Shown in pieces: positions 22,382 through 31,755 of a DNA stretch of 64,000 bases; within the stretch, counting starts at the first letter, position 1; each line of letters starts with the position of its first letter. The notes under the pieces are model-generated. The model had not been told where the DNA came from. It made no database searches and saw only the letters and a program-made list of their open reading frames with translations. The position numbers were made by a program, and so were the translations under genes. Origin of the DNA: Dictyophora rubrovolvata. Its lineage: Eukaryota > Basidiomycota > Agaricomycetes > Phallales > Phallaceae. The stretch is taken from the NCBI GenBank assembly GCA_029959195.1, contig CP114121.1, positions 1,674,001 through 1,738,000 of the forward strand, read 5' to 3'.

Positions 22382-25300
22382 CTATGCCATGTCAGGTTCA
22401 CGGAATACGCTAGGTGCGTTTTCAATCAACCATTCGATTGCCAGTGCTTTACCTGCCATATCGGCGAATTCGCGATTGGGGTCACTAGATCGCATCAGCG
22501 TCGCTATATTTCAAAAAGAAGCGACACGACAGTCAGTTATGAGATATTTATATACATATCTGGTCTGAAGGAGAACTCACGTCCAAATACAACGCCCAAG
22601 TTTCTCGCGTTCATCAAGTTCTCATCGGAATGTTTTTGAACGCTAGCAAATGATTGTCAATTTAGTTTACCTTCTTATCATCTTGAAAAGAAAAAGGAAA
22701 ACAAATCACCGGTAAAGATGAAGCATGAGATACCGTAGGGTATGGAAATGTTCGCTAGGTAGCTGGTATACCAGACTGGTAAGGGAGTCGGCACGTATGA
22801 GGGGATCTCTCAAAATCGCTGCCTGAACGACCGCTTCATGGAGCGCATGAGTTAGCAACGGATTCGGTAACTGTCGGAAGTACGACTTGAGAACTGAAGT
22901 GACACTTGATATATCATTGTTGTACGTTTCCGGATTCTGCAAGTCAAACACATTATAGTGCCCTCGCTCGAAGAGTTGTGTAATGGCCTTGGACTGGGAA
23001 CTGCCACCATTTTTACGATAGATACCTTCGTAACCCAGAGCTGAATATCATTGGAAAAAAAATAAGGTGAGAAAGAGTTTTTTTTTTTGTCATAGTCATC
23101 GACGCTGGAAAACGTACCGGAAGCCTCAACGGCCAAGATACATTTCTCAACAATAATAGGAACATCACGGTGCTCACTGACAGAATCAGTTCTGACTTGC
23201 TCAATTAACTCACGTCCAAAAACAGTAGGCACTATTTAGTTGTGAACACAAAATTGAACACGGAAATTAAAAAAAAAGAACTGAACTTATTAAAGAGTGC
23301 TCAGCCGCGGAAGAATCCGCAGTACAAATAGAAGTGATGTGTCCGACACATCGACTGTGGCAAGCAATGTTACAGGCTAAATTAAAACTTTAATTCACAT
23401 ATCGTTTTGACTGATGAAATCCTAAACAACGTACCAGTACATCTTAATTGGGCACCCCACATCTTATCGCCGCATTGATCACACCTTGATCGAAGCACGG
23501 TATAGTGCTGGAAGTTGTGCTTGGTATTATTATTCGTCGTCTCCCTATCAGACATAAGCACATCCGATATAGCCTTCAAATGATCTTTACTGGTCTTAGA
23601 TTTCTTTTTCTTCTCGTTGGGAGTGAATTTCGAAATATCATCCTGAAGAGGTGACAAGTGTGGGGTAGGAGATGTGAGCATTTGAGGCGATGTAGGTGTA
23701 GAGGAGACGACGACGACGGCAGGTGCGCTGTCTTTTGGAGCGGGTGGGTTCAAAGAATCCGTACGAGTTGGCTGAGGTCGGGTCAATCGATCATTCGACT
23801 CTAACTGACGAGCCATTTGAGCATTGAGTTCAACCAGCTCTTCGTTACGAGCATTTAAAGCCGTTGTTTCCTCTAGACAAATATTTCTCTCCTCTTTTAA
23901 TTGATTAATCTCTCTAATGAGTCCTTCGCGTTGTTGTACGAGTGGCTCTACTTCACGCTTATACTGGGACTTCAGAGTATCAAATCGCTTCGTGAGACCA
24001 CGCTGTAACGTCGTTCCTTCCGCAGGAGTAGCCGAACTGACAATTAATTTTCAAATAATTAGTGAAAGTGATGGACAGGCGACGAAAAAAATATTCTTAC
24101 GTCTTCGCGGAAACCAGTTCTTCCACTTCTGCGACCGTCAAATCGCGTTCCGCTTTGAGCTTAGAAATATGACGTTCAAGGCCGTGCAGGTCCTCATTCA
24201 TGTCTCGTGATATCTGTTTGACCACGTCCCGCTTACGTTCTTCAGCTAGCAGTTCTGTTAATTGAGCGGTCTGGCCGGATAATTGTACTTTCAGTCTCTT
24301 CACTTCGGCCTCGGCCTCTCGACGAGCTACTACTTCCAAGTCATATTCCTCTTGAGCAACTGTAAGACCTTCAATAAATTGCTGGCTCGCTCTCTGTAAA
24401 TTACATCCATTTTAGAAATCATTGGCACGGATTGCCGAAAAGAACATTAAACTCACGCGAATACCATCAAAGTGCCCTTCCATTTCCCGCAGTTTTTCGC
24501 CACAAGACCGTAGAGTCATGTCCAGTGTCTCTACGAAGTCACGGTCAAATTTAAGAACGGTCTCTCCTGACTCTATAGCGGCATCAAGAGTTTCACGAAT
24601 GCGTTTAGAAACAAGATGTAATGACTCGGCCTTGACGGGTGTCATCTGTTGGATATCTGAAGTGGAAGTGGCCTGGGTGATTGTAACGACAGGATTCGGA
24701 TTTGAAACAGACCGCGACGGAGCAACAACGTCCAAGGTGGACGGAGATGCTGCATTTACACTTGCACTTCGTAGCCTTGCGCGAATTGGGGAAGATGGCA
24801 TGCCCGCTGGAATTTGACCAGCTGAACCAGGACGAGACTTGCCGGAAGTTTGTCCTGCTTTCATAGAATCACCGGCGCTCTTTCTTGTTTCTGGACTATC
24901 TGGTGTTATGTAGTCATCCAAATCATATGTGAGATCCGAATCTAATGTGTCCGGAAGAACAATCGCTTCCGGGGCAACCTTGCGATTAGGGGTGCCACGT
25001 ACTAACGATTCGTTCCTTCTAGGAAGAGTTGGAGGGGATGACATAGTGCTGCCATTTGGAATGCTAGACTCGGCGGCTGGGTATTGTAGTGCAGTTGTGT
25101 AAGACGACGACGAAACTCTTTTGACGTCTGATTTGGGTGTATATGGGGGTGGAGCAACGGCAATCGTGTTAGATGGACCCATACTGAGCAGATCTCCGAA
25201 ACTGTCTGAATCAGAGAAGGACATGGGAGGTAAAGCTAGAGGAAGAGTAATCGTATCGTCATGAGGTTGTTCATCGTCAGTTATTTCGTCATCTCGGCCA

Positions 25301-26763
25301 TCAGAAGTTACTTCCTGCGGCAAACTGGGCAGATCTCTCATAGGGGTGCCAGCTCGAGTGCGGTCTGAAAGCATGGAGTTGCGATTGCGAAACGAGCCCG
25401 CTACGCTAGGACTAGCTCGGCCCGAGACGCTGATAAGATCATTTAATGCCTGTTGTCGTCCATTTTCTGAACTACGCCTCCGATGAGCGAATGGGTCGGG
25501 CAGGGGTCGAGTACTGATTGGAGGAGGATGCGGGGATATATGAGAAGTAATGTTATCACCATTTCGGGGGGTTTCGGTGCGTAGGTGAGAGGAGGAGGAT
25601 AAAGAACGAGACAGTTCTGCACGATCTTGATATCCTTCGGAAGGTGGTAGTTCTAAAGGACTGGTGGCTTCAATTTGGTTGGGACTATTCGGCCTATTGG
25701 AAGGAGACCGTAAATCTTTTGAGTTGAGAAGGACATTGAGAGGTCGAACGCCATCATCAAAGGATCGCCGCCGAGACTTGTTTTCAAGTGGAAGGGGTAG
25801 AGTTCCACCGCGCATAAGCATATTGTGTGAAGAACGGATCGGAGGGGTGGCGAAAGCTGTCTGTGAACGCTGGGGAGTGTGTGGTAACGGTGCTGGAAGT
25901 TCTCTTGTCGTCTGGACAGGTGGAGTTGGTAATTGCCGAAGATAAGTTTCGCTGAACTGACGGAGTGTAGCGGGTTGGGCAGATATACGTTTGGCTGCCC
26001 GTGAGATAGCCGACTCGGGAGGAGATGTAGTAGTAGGAGGGGCTGGAGGAGTTTCTGGAGAGGGTGTCTTTGAGATTTTGTTAGGATTTTTGAAAGAAGG
26101 AATGAGTAAGTGAAATATAGCTAACATCGTTATCCTTCAAATTCGAGACCGAGGGCTGCTCACGCAAGCGATCCCTATCTCGTGCAGAGCCTTCTTTGGC
26201 TTTGCGCTGCTTCCGACGAGCAACACGTTCATTGTGGCACTCCATACAGTAAATGCCTTGGGTTGTCTTTGCGAATACGAGTTCGCCGATATGACGCCCA
26301 CAGGTTTTGCAAGCAAAACAAGCAGCATGGTAAGATTCGTCGCCAGCCATTATAGCTTCGTGAGAGATGGGTTTCTTGCATACGGCACAGTTATATGAGC
26401 AATCAGAGCAAACGGGCGAGCCGTCTGAAAGTAGAAGAATGTTGGTGTCCGGAGAAACGCGATTATTACACTTGGCGCATTTGAAGCTGAAGAAGGATTT
26501 ATATAAAGGCAGAATATAATGGCGATTGACGTACCATTGTACGTGCCAGTATGAATCACTTAATTTTTATCAAAGGAAAGAGAAAAAAATGGCATTGAGA
26601 AGCGGTACAAATGCCGTTGGACTTGGTAGTAAATTAACACATACCCAAAGGAGACCACGATTCCATCGCCATCATCTACAGAACCTTCACAACCGCCACA
26701 TCGCTTGTGATCATAATTATTAGTGGGTATATTGGGGTAGGGAATAGAGTCCACTGAAGCCAT
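22382..26763 (-). CDS. LIM-LIM-coiled coil-C1-RhoGAP protein (Rga-type)
   Basis: Eleven exons: 26645-26763, 26535-26558, 26126-26486, 24457-26067, 24101-24393, 23435-24036, 23287-23376, 23118-23231, 22710-23040, 22581-22642, 22382-22503, giving 1242 aa. Two LIM domains open the protein (CGGC...CFKCAKC...CSDC; CAVC...CFACKTC...CMEC, about residues 21-130). A long Ser/Pro-rich disordered part, a coiled coil (about 750-890), a C1 zinc finger (HNFQHYTVLRSRCDQCGDKM, then CNIACHSRCVGH, about 975-1025) and a C-terminal RhoGAP domain follow. The RhoGAP keeps the arginine finger in GYEGIYRKNGG. It should switch off Rho/Cdc42-type GTPases at polarity sites. Rga1/Rga2 of yeast share LIM plus RhoGAP; the C1 domain suggests lipid recruitment. 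Exon 2 is 24 bases. Confidence 0.92.
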
Positions 26764-27519
26764 TGACAACCAGCGTCGAGCCCGAGTGTATGTAAGTCGT
26801 CTGTTGTATTGACAGGAACGTGTAAGCGCCCAGAGAGAGCAGTTTCGGATTGGAGCCCGAGACGCCCAATTTAATAACGGCTCCGGAACTGAGAATTACG
26901 TAAAGGCAACCCATCGGCTCATCGACATCGATCGAGACGGAATCCAGGACTGCCGATTGACGGTTATTGATAGCCATTCGCTCGGTAAACAGACATGATT
27001 TGGGGTTGGAGGAAGGGCAGACGTGTCTTGGTTGGTTACATAATTGACGTAGAGGAAGCATTTCGAACCCTAGAAAAAAAGATCCTTTGACACCATATTA
27101 AAACCTGGAAGCAAGAAACAGGGTCAATCAAGTTCAACTAACTCAGATGACGAGAAGGTCTACATACTATGTATGTATGTGGCATGTCTGCACTAAACAC
27201 ACTGCTTTGATTGCGCTGAATAGATTGACTGCCATTACAGGCCATTACCTAATCTAACTGGATTTGGCACGTGACGAGGAGCAGAAACTATTCAAGCAGC
27301 GGGTAAAAGGTAAAGGGGGGGTGGGGGATCGTAGTGGATCGCACCTGCCGGAATTATCCAAACAACTCCTTTTGTCTCATGAGGTGTTTGCGAACAAAAA
27401 AGAGCTCGCGTTAGGTAAGAAGTGCAGGAAAGAAAAATGACGTGGTGGACATTCAATTTCTGACGACCAACTTGAACTCACTCAGCCCTTGACATTGTAC
27501 TCATCATCTCGTTCATCAT
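26764..27519. other. Divergent intergenic region between the RhoGAP and Zn2Cys6 genes
   Basis: About 755 bases. An antisense open frame (26720-27061) has no family features and I do not call it. A GTATGTATGTATGT microsatellite (about 27165-27180) and a purine-rich G run near 27315-27328 are present. Otherwise nothing was recognised. Confidence 0.45.
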
Positions 27520-28520
27520 ATGACTCCCACCACTCCAGAAGGTACCACTCGTCGACGAACCACCAGAGGTACGTGCCCTTCGTAAAATGACCCCGACTCC
27601 CCGTTCTCAACTTGAAAAGCCTGCGATCAATGTAGAAAAACCAAAAGCCGTTGCGAACATCCCCATCAATCAGAGGAACCTTGCAGGAACTGCGTGCTAT
27701 CTGGAACAGGTAGTTAATTTTCTTACTCAATATGTGCTACCCCTTGGCTCACATTCATCTATAGAATGCACGTTTTTAGGTAAACCGCGTTACAAGCATC
27801 GTTTTTGAGCCTGTATTCACCATGTATTTTTTCTCTAGAGCCAAGTCACAAGCGGGGCCCTCCAAAGGGGTATGCAAGGCTGCTCAATCAAATTTAGAAG
27901 CCTTTCTGCTTACCTTTCACTGTTTCAGGTATCTCAGTGCCCTTGAACAGCGATTACATGACGCAGAGGCTTTGCTCGGGGTCATTATCTCTTCTCCAGA
28001 TCCTCGAGCAACTACAATGGTTCAAGATCTTTCGAAAGATTCCCTGGCCGCTGCTATAATTGCTCGCGTAACGAATAGCACGTTCGGTCCGATTGGTCGA
28101 AATGCGCTACAGCATCGTGACAGTAATACCAATACAAGGCGGCGTTCAATTGATCTGCGCAACCAGCAGATGACCGAACAAGAAACTCCAGTCATCGATG
28201 GCAATGGTATTGAAACCTTCTTATCAGCGCCGTTTCCTGTTTGTCCTAATACTTACTTAGGGCATTTGGTATTTACTACGCCAAGTCATACATGGCAAGA
28301 TTATCTCAATCTGCGCCTATCATTGGAATCTCGAATTCGCAATCAAGATCAACTCAAGCCCTTCTCTCAAGACTCTCTCGTGGCACCTCAGCTCTCTCGT
28401 AACTTTCTTTTTCAGCACACCCGCATATACTCATCTAACAAACATCATAGACATCCCCGGGACAAAATTACCTTCGCTGGATACACCCTTTCACTTTCAA
28501 GTCTGTTCTACTACTATTGA
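27520..28520 (+). CDS. Zn2Cys6 transcription factor, apparently truncated after its linker
   Basis: Five exons: 27520-27568, 27620-27709, 27765-27779, 27839-27869, 27929-28520, giving about 258 aa. The binuclear zinc cluster is rebuilt across two introns: CDQCRKTKSRCEHP, then CRNCVLSGTECTF. It is followed by the linker KRGPPKGYLSALEQRL and the conserved region DAEALLGVIISSPDPRA, FGPIGR and TPSHTWQDYLNLRL seen in basidiomycete factors. The roughly 400-500 residue fungal-specific regulatory domain normally found downstream is not visible; the frame ends at SSLFYYY and the next 3 kb contain repeats and a Helitron. It may be a short factor or one cut by rearrangement. A splice from near 28498 into the 28601 frame is possible but weak. 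Confidence 0.72.
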
Positions 28521-28600
28521 TTCCTCACATATGAATATGGATACTTGCGGTATGGGAATTTTCTCTCTCGAAAACCGAAATTAATTGAACTTAAGTGGTA

Positions 28601-29146
28601 ATGTCTTCGTCTCCAACAAACAATGAAAAATTAATCGCCAGCGGCGAACTCGAACAAAATATGCTCCCTCAGCCTCAGAGTGCTGAAACTACTCTTGTCG
28701 ACATTCCTTCGGATATGGAATGTAGTAAAAATGTCTACAACCGCGATTTTTTGGCACGTTCGCTCGGACTAGAAACAAATTTCTCTTCAATGGTGGAATC
28801 TTCTCTAACCACTGCCCAGCCGGTGTCTGAGTCGCCCCTTGAGCTCAACAAAACTCGAGTTCGGTGGACCAAAGCAGATGAAGTGGATACGGCCTCGTGG
28901 ACTCGACTGGTAGTGGAAGGAGCGGAGTCTACCCTGTTCGAAAATGTGTCTGCAGCAGGGTCGGATGTTCAAATGCACACGGAGTTGGTATGTGACATTA
29001 ATGGTTTCAGAGCATCTAAAATTCTGACGGTAAGGCATTTCAGACAACACAGAATACCTGTGTTAGTACACAGGGATAATTTTGACGTCCGGCGTCAACT
29101 CGAATTGCGACACTTCAAGTGCAATTTTTTATTGAAAAGTTACTAA
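28601..29146 (+). CDS. Uncharacterised ORF, possible 3' exon of the adjacent Zn2Cys6 gene
   Basis: An open frame of 181 codons from this ATG (MSSSPTNNEKL) to a stop at 29144-29146. It has no family signature that I recognise, is polar and low-complexity in places, and includes VRWTKADEVD. It could be the 3' part of the Zn2Cys6 gene through an intron of about 93 bases ending near 28592 (donor GTCTGT, weak), giving an in-phase junction. It could equally be decayed sequence. Confidence 0.3.
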   Translation: MSSSPTNNEKLIASGELEQNMLPQPQSAETTLVDIPSDMECSKNVYNRDFLARSLGLETNFSSMVESSLTTAQPVSESPLELNKTRVRWTKADEVDTASWTRLVVEGAESTLFENVSAAGSDVQMHTELVCDINGFRASKILTVRHFRQHRIPVLVHRDNFDVRRQLELRHFKCNFLLKSY

Positions 29147-29538
29147 CCCCTCGTTCTATTATCCCCATTTACTAAAGTTCGTACTATAGAAAAGAGTCAT
29201 TGAATGTATTTTAGTCCTAGGAACAAAGTTGTAGCATTAGTTTAATATTTATACTAGTAGACGGACTCGGCTTTAATTTTCGGTGACTTTTTCGTTATGC
29301 ATTCCGTCAGCTCGACTTTCCTTAAATCTAGATTCAAAAGAACACTATAAATTCCGGAAAGGTAATACCGTCGAGTACCCGGCTTACGGAAAAGGAACGC
29401 TAAAATCAAGCTTGTAAATTTAGACGTTGCACGGCTTCGGGGTTAGCGAACTGATCTGGCCCGGGCGCTGGCGCTGAGAGAACCTGACCCTAAATAGTCG
29501 AATGGAGTGGGGTATATATGTCTAAAAATGGGGTTCAC

Positions 29539-29631
29539 AGTGCTTTGTGCACACTCGACAATCGGGCGTGTAAGATTTGATGGGACCGGTGCAGGGTTAT
29601 CCCAAATAAGAAGGAGAGTCTGTCACGCAAA
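29539..29631 (+). repeat. Left arm of a ~90-base inverted repeat (copy at 30180-30262)
   Basis: The segment containing GATGGGACCGGTGCAGGG and CCCAAATAAGAAGGAGAGTC reappears inverted at 30180-30262, with about 70 matching bases and one 10-base gap. The arms are about 550 bases apart. This is typical of terminal or subterminal repeats of a non-autonomous DNA element. No target-site duplication was identified. Confidence 0.75.
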
Positions 29632-29721
29632 GCTGGAGGCTGTATGTGTCTTGAAAGGTTTTCGTGTTGGATTCCTGTACATAAATAGTTTAAGAAGCTT
29701 ATGATGAGTTCTGAGAGCCTG

Positions 29722-29754
29722 GGTTCGGCACAAGCCCCGGAAAGCTCCGCTTTA
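29722..29754 (+). repeat. Left copy of a second inverted repeat with hairpin (copy at 30423-30456)
   Basis: GGTTCGGCACAAG plus a following AAAGC...GCTTT hairpin is repeated in inverted orientation at 30423-30456. The two copies lie about 670 bases apart. The pair is interleaved with, not nested inside, the 29539/30180 inverted repeat. Confidence 0.7.
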
Positions 29755-30179
29755 TTCTACAAAGGGGGAGCTCGAGTCGGAGTGTGAAGGGAGTAGAGCC
29801 GCCGTCCCACAAGCGCTCAATATGATGCAAGCGACACCCGATAAAGAACGCAGAACAAGTCCTAGGCATAGAAACAGAAAATTAGAACATACCTAAATAT
29901 ATTGTGCAATTTCTTTACTTGAAATTTCATTGGAGCTCACTTATAAAATTCTACAATAAACATTCCGTTGCCTGGCTCGGAGTTCGGCGGTAGGCCGAGT
30001 GGAGCCGTGTTTTATTGGCTGCCGGCCGAATGGCTGGATGGTTAACCAGCCAATCGTGGGCAACACTAATGTCAGTCAATGACACTTTCATCCAGCTTTC
30101 GTCCAGCCTCGAATTTATTCCCTAAGTACGTAATAATCGCTACATCGTAATTATCACTACTCTGTATTTATTCTTTGTT

Positions 30180-30262
30180 TTTGCGTGACAGACTCTCCTT
30201 CTTATTTGGGACGCCCCTGCACCGGTCCCATCAGTCTTTTTACCGAGTGTGCACAAGGCACT
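30180..30262 (-). repeat. Right arm of the ~90-base inverted repeat (copy of 29539-29631)
   Basis: The reverse complement of this segment matches 29539-29631, apart from a 10-base gap and scattered mismatches. The best-conserved part reads GACTCTCCTTCTTATTTGGG on this strand. Confidence 0.75.
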
Positions 30263-30422
30263 AATCTCCCCTAAAAATGCTACATATCGGAATGACCCTG
30301 CGCTTCTCACCTGGGTTCACCGACCTTGCACCGACCCCGTAGAATTTGCTTCCACCTTACGCTTATTTGCATTTGTTTGTATGTATATATAAAACGTTTC
30401 CAACTCCGCTAATTGCGGCTCC

Positions 30423-30456
30423 GTAAAGCTCCGCTTTACAGGACTTGTGCCGAACC
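30423..30456 (-). repeat. Right copy of the hairpin-containing inverted repeat (copy of 29722-29754)
   Basis: It carries the perfect hairpin GTAAAGCTCCGCTTTAC followed by CTTGTGCCGAACC, the inverse of the left copy. A second small hairpin, CCGCTAATTGCGG, lies just upstream at 30406-30418. It ends about 10 bases before the Helitron helicase remnant. Confidence 0.7.
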
Positions 30457-30466
30457 TAACAAGAGC

Positions 30467-31155
30467 CTAGTGATGGCATTCTCGCTGGCATGACGCAATC
30501 AACGAAGACTTAAGATAAAACAAGTCAGGATACCGCTGCGCGTTCAGATGGTTCGGCGGTACTAAATAAGAGATCTTTGTATATGACATTCGTATAGAAT
30601 CAGAGTTTTGTTGAGCATGAAAAAGGAGTTTGATACTGCAGCAATTTCGAACGCGTGATATGGCCGTGTAGAGCTGACCGTGTGCGAAGACATCAGTTTG
30701 GACATCTAGAACAACCTGATCAAGCGTTAAACCCAAACAACTATGGAAAGTTGATGTGTATGCAAGCCCGAGCGGGAATTGTAAGCGTTGGACTGTCCAC
30801 GAAGTTCTTGGTGGTGAGAAGTCGAAGTGGATGCGAGGAATGTAGTGGAATGAGGACATTTCGGCGGTTTTGGTGTTGATGATCCGTAATTTTTACGACT
30901 TTTTGCCCGAGTTCTCGTATAATGGCTTTGGCATTTTTTACTAAACCTGTAAAGATGGAAAGATTGCACATGATGATGTAGACAGCGCCTTTATGATGAG
31001 ATCGTGAGGTGGAACACTGGGCGCTTTCAACATTGACAGGTAATCGGGAGTTGGTTCTGGTTGATCCATAACGGTGTCGTCGTTCTCTTTGACAGAGTCA
31101 GCACTGAAGTAGGTAACTTGTTTAAACGAAGTGTTTAGTGGGAGGAGTAATCTGC
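30467..31155 (-). mobile_element. Decayed Helitron (rolling-circle DNA transposon) helicase fragment
   Basis: Read on the minus strand, three frames in succession match the end of the Pif1-like helicase of fungal Helitrons: TYFSADSVKENDD, then CNLSIFTGLVKNAKAIIREL, then RLQFPLGLAYTSTFHSCLGL and FAHGQLYTAISRVRN. Two frame changes separate them, and the normally invariant KSQGxT segment reads HSCLGLT, so it is not functional. No Rep (HUH) nuclease domain or 5' part is present; this is a 3' fragment of about 230 codons. Its terminus would lie toward 30400, where the hairpins sit. Confidence 0.8.
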
Positions 31156-31755
31156 ATTAAAGTGAATCGCCTTCGTCGCCCGGCAGTAGACCCAAAGCTA
31201 ACCAATTGAATTCATCAACATATAAATTTAGTGGGGAGAGGAAAGCGTGTTTCCATACATATGTTGAATGAATGAAGCGGAAAAGAAACAAACCGAGCCA
31301 GTTGTAAAAATGATGGGCAGGAACGGAGACTTTCTATTTTCTTCGTTTAATGGAAAAACCTGGATAAAAAAGTAAATTGCGAACGATAAGCGAGCAGAAA
31401 AAATAGTTCACTGCAAGAGTATCAATTAGTAAATCAATCTTGCTGTTGTCGCAATCTGAAGGCATGGGAGTAGTCCGTGTTATACTCGCAATTTTGTCGA
31501 CGATAAGATATTGGAATAGTGGGTGTGTAAAAAACGTAACGCAAAATATGAAATCTAAAATCAATTTATAAAAGGGAGTTTGTTTAAAACAAATCTGTAA
31601 ATAAGACTGTCGTTTTACATAAAGTCATAGCAGGAGCTGATACGTACAATATTATCGAGTTGTCCTATATTAAATATGTATAATGAAGCTAGGTTAACAA
31701 TTACAGCTACATAAATGCAGACTCGGGGATAGTACAGACGCGGTATACAAGAATA
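31156..31755. other. A/T-rich spacer between Helitron fragment and ELL gene
   Basis: About 600 bases with no recognisable gene. One small minus-strand frame (31334-31564) is hydrophobic but has no supporting features. The right end probably includes the ELL 3' UTR. Confidence 0.4.

Noticed and set aside
26720-27061. 113-codon minus-strand frame upstream of the RhoGAP gene
   Set aside because: No family features. It overlaps the RhoGAP first exon in another frame and opens with no good context, so it is treated as promoter region.
29480-30480. Possible LTR or retroelement termini
   Set aside because: The repeats are inverted rather than direct, and no reverse transcriptase, integrase or gag-like frame was seen nearby; a DNA element fits better.
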